Source: Siccibacter colletis (GTDB taxonomy: Bacteria; Pseudomonadota; Gammaproteobacteria; Enterobacterales; Enterobacteriaceae). From it: 64,000 nt of DNA. A program made the position numbers and the translations under genes. Below the pieces are notes generated by a model. That model had not been told where the DNA came from, did not search any database, and worked only from the letters and a program-made list of their open reading frames with translations. Where the stretch lies: positions 26,670-90,669 of the forward strand of contig NZ_JMSQ01000016.1 of NCBI RefSeq assembly GCF_000696575.1, written 5' to 3'. Position 1 is the first letter of the stretch; each line of letters opens with the position of its first letter. Below, in pieces: positions 53,727 through 63,937 of this stretch.

Positions 53727-55268
53727 CTATGCCAGGAAGAAACGAAATGCCGGATTGTTGGTTTCGTCGTGGCAGTCATACCCCAGTTCGTTGAGCCGGG
53801 TTTCGAAGTCCGGCTCGTGCTCGCCCAGTTCAAACGCGGCCAGCACGCGGCCATAGTCGGTGCCGTGGCTGCGATAGTGGAACAGCGAGATGTTCCAGTG
53901 GGTGCCCAGGGTGTGCAGGAACTTCAGCAGCGCACCCGGCGACTCCGGAAACTCGAAGCTGTAAAGCCGCTCGCGGAGCGGGCGCGACGGCCTGCCGCCC
54001 ACCATATAACGCACGTGCAGCTTCGCCATTTCATCATCCGAGAGATCCACGACGCTGTAGCCGCCGTCGTTGAGCAATGCCAGGATCTCCCGGCGCTCCT
54101 CAAGGCCGCGGCTCAGGCGCACACCGACGAAAATACAGGCATCTTTCGCATCGGCGAAACGGTAGTTGAACTCGGTCACCGAGCGACCGCCCAGCAACTG
54201 GCAAAACTTCAGGAAGCTGCCCTGCTCTTCCGGGATGGTGACGGCCAGCAAGGCTTCGCGCTGTTCGCCCAGCTCACAGCGCTCTGAGACGTAGCGCAAG
54301 CCGTGGAAATTAACGTTAGCGCCAGAGAGCACGTGCGCCAGCCGCTCACCGCGGATGTTGTGCCGGGCGATGTATTTCTTCATCCCCGCCAGCGCCAGTG
54401 CGCCAGACGGCTCTGCTACCGCACGCACATCCTCAAACAGATCTTTCATCGCGGCACAGATAGCATCGCTGTCTACGGTGATGATGTCATCAATGTACTC
54501 CCGGCAAACACGGAAGGTTTCTTCCCCGATACGCTTCACCGCCACCCCTTCGGCGAACAGCCCAACACGCGGCAGCTCCACCGGATGCCCGGCATCCAGC
54601 GCTACTTTCAGGCACGCAGACTCTTCGGCTTCGACGGCAATGACTTTGATCTGCGGCATCAGCTGCTTGATCAGCACCGCCACGCCTGCGGCCAGTCCAC
54701 CGCCGCCCACGGGCACAAAGACGCGATCGAGGTGCGCGTCCTGCTGCAACAGTTCCAGCGCCAGCGTGCCCTGTCCGGCGATCACCGCCGGGTGATCAAA
54801 TGGAGGCACCCAGGTAAAGCCCTGTTGCTGCGCCAGCTCAACCGCTTTCGCTTTCGCCTCGTCAAAGTTTGCCCCGTGGAGCAATACTTCCCCTCCGAAG
54901 CTGCGCACCGCATCGACTTTGATGTCAGCGGTTGCAACCGGCATCACGATCAGCGCTTTGATACCAAGTCGCGCAGAAGAGAACGCTACGCCCTGCGCAT
55001 GGTTTCCCGCCGAGGCAGTGATCACGCCGCGCGCTTTCTGCTCTTCGGTCAGGCCGGCAATCATGGCGTAGGCACCGCGCAGCTTGAAGCTGTGCACCGG
55101 TTGGCGATCCTCTCGCTTCACCAGAATGACGTTCTCCAGGCGGGACGAGAGTTTTTCCATTTTTTGCAGAGGGGTGACCTGCACCACCTCGTATACCGGC
55201 GCGCGCAGCACGGCGCGCAGGTATTCTGCGCCACCGGGCGCGTCGGGAAGGGGTTGCGGCTCGGCCAT
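53727..55268 (-). CDS. ilvA: Threonine deaminase, biosynthetic
   Basis: IlvA converts threonine to 2-oxobutanoate, the first committed step to isoleucine, and is feedback-inhibited by isoleucine. The 513-residue protein carries the PLP lysine K62 (HSFKLRGAYAM), SAGNHAQGVA, the glycine loop VPVGGGGLAAGV, and two C-terminal ACT-like regulatory domains from about 325. It follows ilvD by two bases and closes the operon; it lacks one terminal residue found in E. coli. Confidence 0.98.
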   Translation of the reverse strand: MAEPQPLPDAPGGAEYLRAVLRAPVYEVVQVTPLQKMEKLSSRLENVILVKREDRQPVHSFKLRGAYAMIAGLTEEQKARGVITASAGNHAQGVAFSSARLGIKALIVMPVATADIKVDAVRSFGGEVLLHGANFDEAKAKAVELAQQQGFTWVPPFDHPAVIAGQGTLALELLQQDAHLDRVFVPVGGGGLAAGVAVLIKQLMPQIKVIAVEAEESACLKVALDAGHPVELPRVGLFAEGVAVKRIGEETFRVCREYIDDIITVDSDAICAAMKDLFEDVRAVAEPSGALALAGMKKYIARHNIRGERLAHVLSGANVNFHGLRYVSERCELGEQREALLAVTIPEEQGSFLKFCQLLGGRSVTEFNYRFADAKDACIFVGVRLSRGLEERREILALLNDGGYSVVDLSDDEMAKLHVRYMVGGRPSRPLRERLYSFEFPESPGALLKFLHTLGTHWNISLFHYRSHGTDYGRVLAAFELGEHEPDFETRLNELGYDCHDETNNPAFRFFLA

Positions 55269-55270
55269 GC

Positions 55271-57121
55271 TTAGCCTCCCAGCTTCGATTTATCGCGTAC
55301 TGCGCCTTTATCTGCGCTGGTGGCGAGGCTGGCATAGGCGCGCAGCGCAAAGGAAACCTGACGCTCACGCGCTTTTGGCGTCCAGGCATCGGCTCCGCGC
55401 GCGTCCTGAGCTTCACGGCGGGCCGCCAGCTCCTGGTCGCTCACCTGCAGCTGAATGCCACGGTTCGGAATATCAATGGCAATCATGTCGCCATCTTCAA
55501 TCAGCGCAATGTTACCGCCGCTTGCCGCTTCCGGCGAAACGTGACCAATCGAAAGACCGGATGTGCCGCCGGAGAAGCGACCATCGGTGATCAGCGCGCA
55601 GCTTTTGCCCAGCCCCATCGATTTCAGGAAGGTGGTCGGATAGAGCATTTCCTGCATGCCCGGGCCGCCTTTTGGTCCTTCGTAGCGGATCACTACTACA
55701 TCGCCCGCCACCACTTTGCCGCCAAGGATTGCCTCGACCGCATCGTCCTGGCTCTCATACACTTTGGCCGGGCCGGTGAACTTAAGAATGCTGTCATCCA
55801 CGCCAGCGGTTTTTACGATGCAGCCGTTTTCGGCAAAGTTGCCGTACAGCACGGCCAGACCGCCATCTTTACTGTACGCATGCTCCAGCGAGCGAATGCA
55901 GCCTTCGGCGCGGTCGGTATCCAGCGAATCCCAGCGGCAATCCTGGGAGAATGCCTGGGTAGTGCGGATGCCCGCCGGGCCGGCGGAGAACATGCTTTTT
56001 ACCGACTCGTCCTGGGTGAGCATAACGTCGTAGCGCTCCAGAGTTTCCGGCAGCGTCAGGCCCAGTACGGTTTTCACGTCCCGGTTCAGCAAGCCGGCGC
56101 GATCCAGCTCGCCAAGGATACCGATAACGCCACCGGCGCGATGCACGTCTTCCATATGATATTTCTGGGTGCTTGGCGCCACCTTGCACAACTGCGGCAC
56201 TTTACGGGAGAGCCTGTCGATATCGCTCATGGTGAAGTCGATTTCGGCTTCCTGTGCGGCAGCCAGCAAATGCAGCACGGTATTGGTCGAGCCGCCCATG
56301 GCGATATCCAGCGTCATGGCGTTTTCGAAGGCGGCTTTGTTGGCGATGTTACGCGGCAACGCCGAGTCATCGTCCTGCTCGTAATAGCGTTTGGTCAGGG
56401 CAACGATGCGTTCGCCCGCGCTCAGGAACAGCGATTTGCGGTCAGCATGGGTCGCCAGCAGTGAGCCGTTGCCCGGCTGTGACAGGCCGAGCGCTTCGGT
56501 CAGGCAGTTCATGGAGTTGGCGGTGAACATACCGGAACAGGAACCACAGGTCGGGCAGGCGGAGCGTTCAATCTGATCGCTCTGCTCGTCGCTGACGTTC
56601 GGGTTCGCGCCCTGAATCATCGCATCCACCAGATCCAGCTTGATGATCTGATCGGACAGTTTGGTTTTCCCGGCTTCCATCGGGCCGCCGGAAACGAAAA
56701 TGACCGGAATGTTAAGGCGCAACGAGGCCATCAGCATGCCGGGAGTGATTTTGTCGCAGTTGGAGATACAGACCATGGCGTCAGCGCAGTGAGCATTGAC
56801 CATGTACTCTACGGAATCGGCAATCAGCTCACGCGATGGCAGCGAGTAAAGCATGCCGCCGTGGCCCATGGCGATACCATCATCCACCGCAATGGTATTG
56901 AACTCCTTAGCCACGCCGCCTGCGGCTTCGATCTGCTCAGCCACCAGCTTACCCAGATCGCGCAGATGGACGTGGCCCGGCACGAACTGGGTAAAGGAGT
57001 TAACGACAGCGATAATGGGCTTACCAAAGTCGGCGTCGGTCATTCCAGTGGCGCGCCACAGCGCACGGGCTCCCGCCATGTTGCGGCCATGCGTGGTGGT
57101 GGCGGAACGGTATTTAGGCAT
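55271..57121 (-). CDS. ilvD: Dihydroxy-acid dehydratase
   Basis: IlvD dehydrates dihydroxy acids to 2-oxo acids in the isoleucine/valine pathway and uses an Fe-S cluster. The 616 residues equal the E. coli length; cluster-binding cysteines are in [12 protein letters not shown] and [17 protein letters not shown] perfect 10-bp hairpin lies in the 96-bp gap before ilvE. Confidence 0.98.
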   Translation of the reverse strand: MPKYRSATTTHGRNMAGARALWRATGMTDADFGKPIIAVVNSFTQFVPGHVHLRDLGKLVAEQIEAAGGVAKEFNTIAVDDGIAMGHGGMLYSLPSRELIADSVEYMVNAHCADAMVCISNCDKITPGMLMASLRLNIPVIFVSGGPMEAGKTKLSDQIIKLDLVDAMIQGANPNVSDEQSDQIERSACPTCGSCSGMFTANSMNCLTEALGLSQPGNGSLLATHADRKSLFLSAGERIVALTKRYYEQDDDSALPRNIANKAAFENAMTLDIAMGGSTNTVLHLLAAAQEAEIDFTMSDIDRLSRKVPQLCKVAPSTQKYHMEDVHRAGGVIGILGELDRAGLLNRDVKTVLGLTLPETLERYDVMLTQDESVKSMFSAGPAGIRTTQAFSQDCRWDSLDTDRAEGCIRSLEHAYSKDGGLAVLYGNFAENGCIVKTAGVDDSILKFTGPAKVYESQDDAVEAILGGKVVAGDVVVIRYEGPKGGPGMQEMLYPTTFLKSMGLGKSCALITDGRFSGGTSGLSIGHVSPEAASGGNIALIEDGDMIAIDIPNRGIQLQVSDQELAARREAQDARGADAWTPKARERQVSFALRAYASLATSADKGAVRDKSKLGG

Positions 57122-57180
57122 GTCTTTACTCCAGTCTGTCGTTGTGCCGGGCGGTACATTGCCGCCCCGTATCCCTTATC

Positions 57181-57204
57181 ACGTCATCCCCGTAGGGATG
57201 ACGT
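57181..57204 (-). other. Hairpin between ilvE and ilvD
   Basis: A perfect 10-bp stem (ACGTCATCCC / GGGATGACGT) with loop CGTA lies in the only large gap inside ilvGMEDA. No T tract follows, so it may stabilise the upstream or protect the downstream mRNA segment. Confidence 0.55.
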
Positions 57205-57217
57205 CGGGAAAGTGTGG

Positions 57218-58147
57218 TTATGGGTTTACCTGATCCAGCCAGCCCCATTTATCTTCGGTTTCACCGGTAAACAGGCCGAAGAATGCTTGCTGAATGCGTT
57301 TGGTCACCGGGCCGCAGCGGCCTTCGCCAACCTGAATTCCATCCACGCTGCGTACCGGGGTGATTTCCGCCGCGGTACCCGACATAAACACTTCATCCGC
57401 CAGGTAGAGCGATTCGCGGGACAGCACCTGCTCACGCACTTCGATACCCAGATCCTGCGCCAGCTTGATGATGGCATCGCGGGTGATGCCCGGCAGTGCA
57501 GAGGACGTGAACGGCGGGGTAAACAGGATGCCGTCTTTCACTTCGAACAGGTTTTCGCCCGCGCCTTCCGAGATATAGCCGTTTACATCCAGCGCGATAC
57601 CTTCCTGATAGCCGTGACGACGCGCTTCGCTGCCCACCAGCAGTGAGGAGAGGTAGTTACCGCCTGCTTTTGCCGCGGTAGGGATGGTATTCGGTGCAAC
57701 GCGGTTCCAGGAGGAGACCATCGCATCGATGCCCTGCTCCAGCGCTTCGGCACCGAGATAGGCGCCCCACGGGAACGCTGCAATGATGACGTCGGTGGAG
57801 TAACCCTCCGGCGGGTTAACGCCCATGCCCACATCGCCGACGAACACCAGCGGACGGATATAAGCGCTGGTCAGGTTGTTTTTACGGATCACCTGACGGC
57901 AGGCTTCCATCAGCTCATCGACGCTCTGAGTAACCGGGAAGCGATAGATTTTCGCGGAGTCGCGCAGACGCTGCATGTGCTCACGATGACGGAACACCAC
58001 CGGCCCTTTGTGAGACTCATAGCAACGGATACCTTCAAAGACGGACGTTCCGTAGTGCAGGGCGTGCGACATGACGTGCACCTTCGCCTCGCCCCAGGGA
58101 GTCATCTCGCCATTGAACCAAATGTAATCCGCTTTTTTCGTCGTCAT
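57218..58147 (-). CDS. ilvE: Branched-chain amino-acid aminotransferase
   Basis: IlvE transaminates the 2-oxo acids of isoleucine, valine and leucine with glutamate. The 309-residue class IV PLP enzyme has its lysine at K160 (TAAKAGGNY) and the conserved GYISEGAGENLFEV. ilvM lies 17 bp upstream. Confidence 0.98.
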   Translation of the reverse strand: MTTKKADYIWFNGEMTPWGEAKVHVMSHALHYGTSVFEGIRCYESHKGPVVFRHREHMQRLRDSAKIYRFPVTQSVDELMEACRQVIRKNNLTSAYIRPLVFVGDVGMGVNPPEGYSTDVIIAAFPWGAYLGAEALEQGIDAMVSSWNRVAPNTIPTAAKAGGNYLSSLLVGSEARRHGYQEGIALDVNGYISEGAGENLFEVKDGILFTPPFTSSALPGITRDAIIKLAQDLGIEVREQVLSRESLYLADEVFMSGTAAEITPVRSVDGIQVGEGRCGPVTKRIQQAFFGLFTGETEDKWGWLDQVNP

Positions 58148-58164
58148 TTTTATTCCTATTGCGC

Positions 58165-58428
58165 TCAGGCGCTTATTTGTTGTGATGATGATGTTTGTTG
58201 CTGGATCTCAACGTGACCCACGTCGACCAGTTTTCGCAATTGACTAAACAGTAATTCGACTGGGCGAGGGCTGGCAACGGTCAATTCGATATTTATATTT
58301 CCGGAACTCGAGGCGGATTCCATATTCATGGCGCAGATTTCGAATCCACGGTGACGCACCACACGCAGTACGCGCTCCAGGGTCTCGGGGCGAAAGCGGG
58401 CCTGAACAGCTATCTGATGTTGCGTCAT
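58165..58428 (-). CDS. ilvM: Acetolactate synthase II small subunit
   Basis: IlvM is the regulatory subunit of AHAS II. The 87 residues form a single ACT domain ([20 protein letters not shown]). It starts within the ilvG stop (ATGA overlap), so the two subunits are co-translated. Confidence 0.97.
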   Translation of the reverse strand: MTQHQIAVQARFRPETLERVLRVVRHRGFEICAMNMESASSSGNINIELTVASPRPVELLFSQLRKLVDVGHVEIQQQTSSSQQISA

Positions 58429-60074
58429 GATAATTTCTCCAGCATTTGAGCGTTACTGGCACCGGGTGGAACCAGCGGCCAGACATTTTCGAGTTCATCG
58501 ATGGATACGTGAAGCAGGTATGGGCCATCGCTGTTGAGCAGCGTGTCGATGGCAGCCTCAACCTGATCTTTATGGGTAATGTGCTGACCAGGAATACCGA
58601 ATGCGCTGGCCAGAGTGAGGAAATCCGGGTTATCGGTCAGGGTGGTTTCGCTGTAACGCTCCTGGAAAAAGAGCTGCTGCCACTGGCGCACCATACCCAG
58701 GCGCTGGTTATCCAGCAGAACAATTTTCAGCGGCAGCTGCTTGCGTTTTACGGTTCCCAGCTCCTGCACGTTCATCATGAAAGAGCCGTCTCCGGAGATG
58801 CAGATCACCGTATCATCCGGGCGAGCAACCTGTGCACCCACCGCCGCTGGCAGGCCGAACCCCATCGTTCCGAGACCGCTGGACGTAATAAAGTTTTCTG
58901 GCCGGGTGAACGACATATGCTGCGCGGCCCACATCTGATGCTGACCCACGTCGGTGGTCACAACCGCACTGGCAGGTTTGCGGTCGGACAGCTGCTTGAG
59001 CAGTAGCGGGGCGTAGATTGCCTCCCCCGGATGATCGTAGCGCCAGCTATGTTCTTCACGCAGCGTTGCCACCTCGCTCCGCCAGTCGGCGATAGCCGGC
59101 AGCGGCTGCTGCAGTGCTGGCAGCATAACGTTGAGATCGCCCGGTAAGGCCACATGAGCCTGGCGCAGCTTATTCATCTCCGCCGGATCGATATCCATGT
59201 GAATGACTTTGGCATGCGGTGCGAAAGTATTAAGTTTGCCGGTCACCCGGTCATCAAAACGGGCACCGACGGCGATCAACAGGTCGCATGCCTGAACCGC
59301 AAGGTTTGCCGCCCGGGTACCGTGCATGCCCAGCATGCCGAGATAGAACGGATAATTCGGTTCGACTGCGCCCAGGCCTTTCAGGGTTGCGGTTGCCGGG
59401 ATGCCGGTTTCCGCGATGAATTCACGCAGCGCCGGAACGGCCTGAGCCATCCCTACACCACCGCCCACATAGAGCATAGGTTTGGTTGACTGGGCCAGCA
59501 TCTGACGGGCCTGTTCAATCGCTTCCAGCGGCGGCGAGAAGGTATCTTCAACGGTGGATAACCACGGTTCCAGTTCGCCTGTGGCAATCTGAATATCTTT
59601 GGGAATATCAACCAGTACCGGACCCGGACGACCGCTGTTAGCAATGGTAAATGCTTCAGCAATTACCTGCGGCAGTTCTTCCAGCGACTGTACGAGGAAA
59701 CTGTGTTTGGTACACGAGAGCGACATGCCCAGCACGTCAACTTCCTGGAAGGCATCGGTGCCGATAAACGGCGAAGCCACCTGCCCGGTGATGGCAACAA
59801 CGGGAACAGAATCGAGCAGCGCATCGGCCAGGCCGGTGATGAGATTGGTAGCGCCTGGGCCAGAGGTGGCGATACAGACGCCGGTTTTACCAGTAGCCCG
59901 CGCGTAGCCAATCGCCGCCATCGCTGCGCCCTGCTCGTGCCGGCACAACAGGTGTTCCACGCCGCCGTCATAGAGCGCATCATAGACCGGCATTATTGCG
60001 CCACCAGGATAACCGAATACCGTATTAACACCCTGTGCTCGCAACGCATGTACTACCCACTGTGCCCCATTCAT
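58425..60074 (-). CDS. ilvG: Acetolactate synthase II large subunit (intact)
   Basis: IlvG condenses pyruvate with pyruvate or 2-oxobutanoate using thiamine diphosphate. The frame is uninterrupted over 549 residues, unlike E. coli K-12 where ilvG is frameshifted. The catalytic glutamate is E47 ([11 protein letters not shown]) and the ThDP-Mg motif GDGSFMMN lies near residue 428. AHAS II is resistant to valine, so this strain should tolerate valine. It starts two bases after the ilvX stop. Confidence 0.98.
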   Translation of the reverse strand: MNGAQWVVHALRAQGVNTVFGYPGGAIMPVYDALYDGGVEHLLCRHEQGAAMAAIGYARATGKTGVCIATSGPGATNLITGLADALLDSVPVVAITGQVASPFIGTDAFQEVDVLGMSLSCTKHSFLVQSLEELPQVIAEAFTIANSGRPGPVLVDIPKDIQIATGELEPWLSTVEDTFSPPLEAIEQARQMLAQSTKPMLYVGGGVGMAQAVPALREFIAETGIPATATLKGLGAVEPNYPFYLGMLGMHGTRAANLAVQACDLLIAVGARFDDRVTGKLNTFAPHAKVIHMDIDPAEMNKLRQAHVALPGDLNVMLPALQQPLPAIADWRSEVATLREEHSWRYDHPGEAIYAPLLLKQLSDRKPASAVVTTDVGQHQMWAAQHMSFTRPENFITSSGLGTMGFGLPAAVGAQVARPDDTVICISGDGSFMMNVQELGTVKRKQLPLKIVLLDNQRLGMVRQWQQLFFQERYSETTLTDNPDFLTLASAFGIPGQHITHKDQVEAAIDTLLNSDGPYLLHVSIDELENVWPLVPPGASNAQMLEKLS

Positions 60075-60076
60075 AG

Positions 60077-60127
60077 TTAGTTCCCCGCTCTACAACGGCA
60101 GAAACAGTGTTTTATGCTACTACTCAT
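60077..60127 (-). CDS. ilvX: Small peptide IlvX
   Basis: A 16-codon ORF reading [16 protein letters not shown] lies between the attenuator and ilvG, with TGAGGAG upstream of its ATG. E. coli has a 16-residue IlvX in the same place (recalled as MNNSTKFCFSRFRTGN), sharing the length, the K-CF--R-R--GN pattern and the position. Its stop is two bases before the ilvG ATG, so its translation may be coupled to ilvG. Confidence 0.8.
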   Translation of the reverse strand: MSSSIKHCFCRCRAGN

Positions 60128-60157
60128 ATTCTGCTCCTCACTTACGTTTTAAGGTCA

Positions 60158-60191
60158 TAAAAAAACCCCCGGACCTTTCGGTGCGGGGGTT
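60158..60191 (-). terminator. ilv attenuator
   Basis: A hairpin with AACCCCCG / CGGGGGTT (60164-60171 with 60184-60191) and an inner ACC/GGT pair is followed by T6 on the minus strand. It lies after the leader peptide and is the terminator of ilvGMEDA attenuation. Confidence 0.93.
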
Positions 60192-60213
60192 CTCGTTGAT
60201 TCAGGCTTGATTT

Positions 60214-60312
60214 CTAAGCCTTTCTTCGTCCAAGTGCAGCCCCGCACGGTGGGATAATAATCACCACCACGCTTAGTACGACCAGGCTAATCACTCGTAG
60301 AAGGGCTGTCAT
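60214..60312 (-). CDS. ilvL: ilvGMEDA leader peptide
   Basis: The 32-residue peptide starts MTALLRVISLVV and is rich in isoleucine, valine and leucine (LSVVVIIIPP), so ribosome stalling senses all three branched-chain amino acids. Length and sequence match E. coli IlvL. The ATG at 60312 is chosen inside a longer open frame. Confidence 0.95.
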   Translation of the reverse strand: MTALLRVISLVVLSVVVIIIPPCGAALGRRKA

Positions 60313-60353
60313 TTTCAGTTCGTCACATATCTTGTTCGAAGTAATGTCTAAAG

Positions 60354-60382
60354 AGTTATCACAGTGTCTGACAGAGTGACAA
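60354..60382 (-). promoter_or_regulatory. ilvGMEDA promoter
   Basis: On the minus strand TTGTCA (60377-60382) and ATAACT (60354-60359) are 17 bp apart and lie about 40-70 bp before the ilvL start. This is the best sigma-70 match in the region. Confidence 0.65.
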
Positions 60383-60669
60383 GGATTATTTTCAAGAAAA
60401 AAACCAATACGCATGAATAATTCACAGAAAAACTATTATTTTTCAATGTCTAATGTAGACATAAAAAAAACGTATCACCAGGCGCCTGCTTCTCGCCTGA
60501 CGTAGGCAGAGCTAAATCTGGTTTTTATGTTCTTACGAGGTTGATTCCACATTGCACTGAAAATGCAAACATAGACTTCTTAATACTGGAATGCCCATAG
60601 AAAATCGCATAAATGCAGTTATCTTTCAGGAAAAGAGGCAGGCAGGCTATTGGCTACAAGGAGGTGAAT
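60383..60669. promoter_or_regulatory. ilv-yifB upstream region
   Basis: The gene-free stretch is AT-rich next to the ilv promoter, with an A8/T8 tract at 60463-60470 beside a CAGGCG/CGCCTG hairpin (60479-60499). On the yifB side TTGCAC (60553-60558) may serve as a -35. In E. coli this region binds IHF and melts under supercoiling; no perfect IHF match is claimed. Confidence 0.45.
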
Positions 60670-62190
60670 ATGTCTCTCGCCATTGTGTTTACCAGAGCTG
60701 CGTTGGGCGTAACGGCCCCACTGGTTACCGTTGAAGTACATATGAGTGCAGGTTTGCCGGGCCTGACTATTGTTGGCCTGCCTGAGACGACTGTAAAGGA
60801 AGCGCGCGATCGTGTGCGTAGCGCCATTATCAACAGTGGTTATGAATTCCCGGCCCGTAAAATCACCATCAACCTCGCGCCGGCCGATTTACCTAAAGAG
60901 GGCGGGCGTTACGATTTGCCCATCGCTGTCGCGTTACTGGCCGCCTCGGAGCAGCTCAGCACCTCACTGTTAAGCCAGACAGAGTTTGTCGGTGAGCTGG
61001 CGCTTACCGGCGCGTTGCGCGGCGTTCCCGGTGCGATCTCATGTGCCATGGAGGCACTCCAGCAACAGCGGCAGATCGTTGTCGCTCAGGAAAACGCATC
61101 GGAACTGGGCCTGATTGATAAACCCGGCTGTATGGTTGCAGCACATCTGCTGGAGGTATGCGCGTTTCTTGAAGGCAAAGGCTCACTTGAGAGGCCGGTT
61201 TCCCCAGCGCTGAGCACTGAAGCGTGTTGTGAAGATATCAATGAAGTGTATGGGCAACAACAAGGCAAGCGAGCCCTGGAGATTGCAGCCGCTGGCGGTC
61301 ATAACCTGCTCTTTATTGGTCCTCCCGGCACCGGTAAAACAATGCTGGCGAGTCGGCTTAACGGGATCTTGCCACCATTGAGCGATGAAGAGGCGCTTGA
61401 GAGCGCCGCCATCATGAGTCTGGTGAATCCGGTCGCGTTACAGCGGCAATGGCGTCAACGGCCATTCAGAGCACCTCACCACAGCGCATCGTTGACGGCT
61501 CTGGTAGGCGGTGGAGCTATTCCCATGCCCGGAGAGATTTCACTGGCGCACAATGGCGTGCTGTTTCTGGATGAGTTACCGGAGTTTGAGCGCCGGGCTT
61601 TGGATGCATTAAGAGAGCCCGTCGAGTCAGGGAAAATTCATATTTCACGCACGCGCGCAAAAGTCAGCTATCCCGCGCGCTTCCAACTCATTGCCGCAAT
61701 GAATCCCAGTCCAACAGGGCACTATCAGGGAAATCATAATCGTTGCAGCCCTGAACAGACTCTGCGTTACCTTGGGCGTCTGTCCGGACCCTTTTTGGAT
61801 CGGTTCGATTTATCCCTTGAGATCCCTCTGCTACCGCCTGGGATGTTAAGTAAGCCGGGCGACGGGGGGGAAAGTAGCGCTGAAATCAGGTTGCGGGTAA
61901 CAAAGGTGCGTTCAAAGCAACTTGCACGCCAGCAGTGCCTTAATGCTTTGCTCGACAATGCCGGAATCAAGCAATTCTGTCGCCTTGAAGCTGCCGACGC
62001 CGAGTGGCTTGAAGAGACGCTCATCCGTCTTGGATTATCAGTCAGAGCCTGGCAGCGATTACTTAAGGTAGCGCGTACTATTGCCGATCTTAATCTGGAA
62101 GGTGATATACGTCGCCCTCACCTGCAGGAAGCGCTGAGTTACCGCGCGATTGACAGAATGCTGCTCCACCTGCAAAAGATGATGACGTAA
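60670..62190 (+). CDS. yifB: Mg-chelatase-like AAA+ ATPase YifB (ComM)
   Basis: YifB is the ComM homologue. ComM is a hexameric helicase that promotes branch migration during natural transformation in Vibrio and Haemophilus; its job in enteric bacteria is unclear. From the ATG at 60670, with a strong AAGGAGGTGA, it has 506 residues as in E. coli. It shows an N-terminal Lon-protease-like domain, Walker A GPPGTGKTM near residue 219, Walker B LFLDELPEF, and CxxC-less Mg-chelatase C-terminal helices. Confidence 0.95.
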   Translation: MSLAIVFTRAALGVTAPLVTVEVHMSAGLPGLTIVGLPETTVKEARDRVRSAIINSGYEFPARKITINLAPADLPKEGGRYDLPIAVALLAASEQLSTSLLSQTEFVGELALTGALRGVPGAISCAMEALQQQRQIVVAQENASELGLIDKPGCMVAAHLLEVCAFLEGKGSLERPVSPALSTEACCEDINEVYGQQQGKRALEIAAAGGHNLLFIGPPGTGKTMLASRLNGILPPLSDEEALESAAIMSLVNPVALQRQWRQRPFRAPHHSASLTALVGGGAIPMPGEISLAHNGVLFLDELPEFERRALDALREPVESGKIHISRTRAKVSYPARFQLIAAMNPSPTGHYQGNHNRCSPEQTLRYLGRLSGPFLDRFDLSLEIPLLPPGMLSKPGDGGESSAEIRLRVTKVRSKQLARQQCLNALLDNAGIKQFCRLEAADAEWLEETLIRLGLSVRAWQRLLKVARTIADLNLEGDIRRPHLQEALSYRAIDRMLLHLQKMMT

Positions 62191-62216
62191 AAAAGGGCCT
62201 TTCGGCCCTTTCTTTT
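62189..62216. terminator. Terminator between yifB and maoP
   Basis: An 8-bp stem AAAGGGCC / GGCCCTTT with loop TTTC, followed by T-rich sequence, separates converging yifB and maoP. Confidence 0.88.
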
Positions 62217-62553
62217 AATCATCGCTTTCAGTGTAGTCTTCCACACCTTCCATCTGTGGCTTGCCACCAGACAGGGTATGGAAACGCTTAGGACGCTTGA
62301 TACGCGTCATATACTTACTCCACACGCGTTCTGCTTCGGTCACGGGCTCACGCTGACCACGGCACACCGCAACAAACAGAACTTCTTCTTCCGTTACGGG
62401 TTCGCGCTTACCCAGATCCAGCTCATTGAAAGCATAACCATGACGTTCCAGCAGCTGCGCCTCTTTAATGGTGAAATCACCATGTCGAGAGAACCCGCGT
62501 GGATAATATCTGTTGTCGAAAAATCGATTAGTCGTCGTAAAGCTTTCCGCCAT
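62215..62553 (-). CDS. maoP: Macrodomain Ori organisation protein MaoP
   Basis: MaoP (YifE) together with the maoS site shapes the Ori macrodomain of the E. coli chromosome. The 112 residues match the family, with the conserved [20 protein letters not shown] and a C-terminal acidic tail YTESDD. It is divergent from hdfR, and maoS is expected in the 119-bp gap (62554-62672). Confidence 0.95.
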   Translation of the reverse strand: MAESFTTTNRFFDNRYYPRGFSRHGDFTIKEAQLLERHGYAFNELDLGKREPVTEEEVLFVAVCRGQREPVTEAERVWSKYMTRIKRPKRFHTLSGGKPQMEGVEDYTESDD

Positions 62554-62672
62554 CCTACACGCTCCTAATTCTCTTGGCCGGGCTATTTATGGCGCGGAGT
62601 ATTAGTTACGCTTGACAGAGTGTAAAACAAAACATTTAAATCATAACGACAAATAATTTTGCGGAGAGAGTT

Positions 62673-63497
62673 GTGGATACGGAATTGCTGAAAACGTTTC
62701 TTGAAGTAAGCAGAACACGCCATTTCGGGCGGGCAGCAGAAGCGCTCTACCTGACCCAATCCGCGGTAAGCTTTCGCATTCGCCAACTTGAGAATCAGCT
62801 GGGAGTTAATCTCTTTACCCGGCATCGCAATAACATACGTCTAACCACTGCCGGGGAGCGTCTGTTGCCATATGCAGAAACCTTAATGAGCACCTGGCAG
62901 GCGGCAAGAAAAGAGGTCGCCCACACCTCGCGCCATAATGAGCTGTCGATAGGGGCGAGCGCATCCCTTTGGGAGTGTATGTTGTCCCAATGGTTAACGC
63001 GATTATATACGTCCCACACTGGCATGCAGTTTGAGGCACGGATCGCACAGCGTCAGTCGCTGGTGAAACAGCTCCATGAACGTCAGCTGGATCTGCTCAT
63101 CACTTCAGAAGCACCCAAGATGGATGAATTTAATAGCCAACTGCTTGGGCATTTCTCGCTGGCACTCTACTGCGCGACACCGGCACGTAATAAAGCGGAT
63201 CTGAACTACCTGCGTTTAGAGTGGGGGCCGGATTTTCAGCAGCACGAAACTTCGCTGCTCCCTGGCGATGACATTCCCGTATTAACAACCAGTTCAGCAG
63301 AAATAGCTGTTAAGTTTCTCAGCGAACTTAATGGATGTACGTGGTTACCGACCACCTGGGCCAACGAGAAAGCAGAATTACGTAGCGTAACGGACAGCAC
63401 GACGCTTTCTCGACCGTTGTACGCTATCTGGTTACAAAACAGCGATAAGCAAACGCAGATCAAAGAGTTACTGAAGACATCGATTCTGGATCAATGA
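62673..63497 (+). CDS. hdfR: LysR-type regulator HdfR
   Basis: HdfR represses flhDC and activates gltBD in E. coli. The 274-residue protein starts with GTG ([13 protein letters not shown]) after GGAGAGAG. The helix-turn-helix is at about 17-37 ([21 protein letters not shown]). It is four residues shorter than E. coli HdfR: a loop near residue 112 (LYTSHTG) lacks part of the E. coli insertion. Confidence 0.95.
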   Translation: MDTELLKTFLEVSRTRHFGRAAEALYLTQSAVSFRIRQLENQLGVNLFTRHRNNIRLTTAGERLLPYAETLMSTWQAARKEVAHTSRHNELSIGASASLWECMLSQWLTRLYTSHTGMQFEARIAQRQSLVKQLHERQLDLLITSEAPKMDEFNSQLLGHFSLALYCATPARNKADLNYLRLEWGPDFQQHETSLLPGDDIPVLTTSSAEIAVKFLSELNGCTWLPTTWANEKAELRSVTDSTTLSRPLYAIWLQNSDKQTQIKELLKTSILDQ

Positions 63498-63510
63498 GTT
63501 GAACGTACAG

Positions 63511-63532
63511 GACGGGGGGTTAACTCCCCGTC
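63511..63532 (+). other. Hairpin after hdfR
   Basis: GACGGGG / CCCCGTC with an eight-base interval forms a GC-rich stem 14 bases after the hdfR stop, without a T tract. It may end hdfR. Confidence 0.5.
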
Positions 63533-63551
63533 AGGCAGGTAAATCGCAGAC

Positions 63552-63583
63552 AAAAAAAATCCTTAGCCGTTAAGCTAAGGATT
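63552..63583 (-). terminator. rrn operon terminator
   Basis: A 10-bp stem AATCCTTAGC / GCTAAGGATT (63558-63567 with 63574-63583) runs into an A8 block that reads as a T tract on the minus strand, just after tRNA-Trp. It ends the rrn transcript. Confidence 0.9.
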
Positions 63584-63589
63584 ATTTTC

Positions 63590-63665
<76 letters not shown>

Positions 63666-63674
63666 AAATAAGGG

Positions 63675-63751
63675 TGGCGGAACGGACGGGGCTCGAACCC
63701 GCGACCCCCTGCGTGACAGGCAGGTATTCTAACCAACTGAACTACCGCTCC
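63675..63751 (-). tRNA. aspT: tRNA-Asp (GTC)
   Basis: A 77-nt cloverleaf with acceptor GGAGCGG, anticodon GTC in CTGTCAC, and an encoded CCA. It lies between the 5S gene and tRNA-Trp, as in E. coli rrnC. Confidence 0.97.
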
Positions 63752-63937
63752 ACCGAATTTCGTCACTGCACCGGATGTCACTCCGGTTTACTGCTAATTT
63801 GATGCCTGGCAGTTTATGAATCGCTGTGCGATTCACCCTTCGGGCCGTTGCTGCGCAACGTTCAAAAGCTTCGCTTTTGTCCTACTCTCTGTCGAGTAGT
63901 GAACTGCCCTGAAGTTCTGGTCAGGTATGTTAATTTG
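63752..63937 (-). repeat. Spacer between 5S rRNA and tRNA-Asp with repeated 5S tail and hairpins
   Basis: The 186-bp spacer contains a 20-bp exact copy (63795-63814) of the 5S tail region at 63931-63950. Between them are five hairpins in a row: 63818-63834, 63836-63844, 63846-63860, 63863-63879 and 63882-63899. The first four have three-base loops. Confidence 0.85.
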
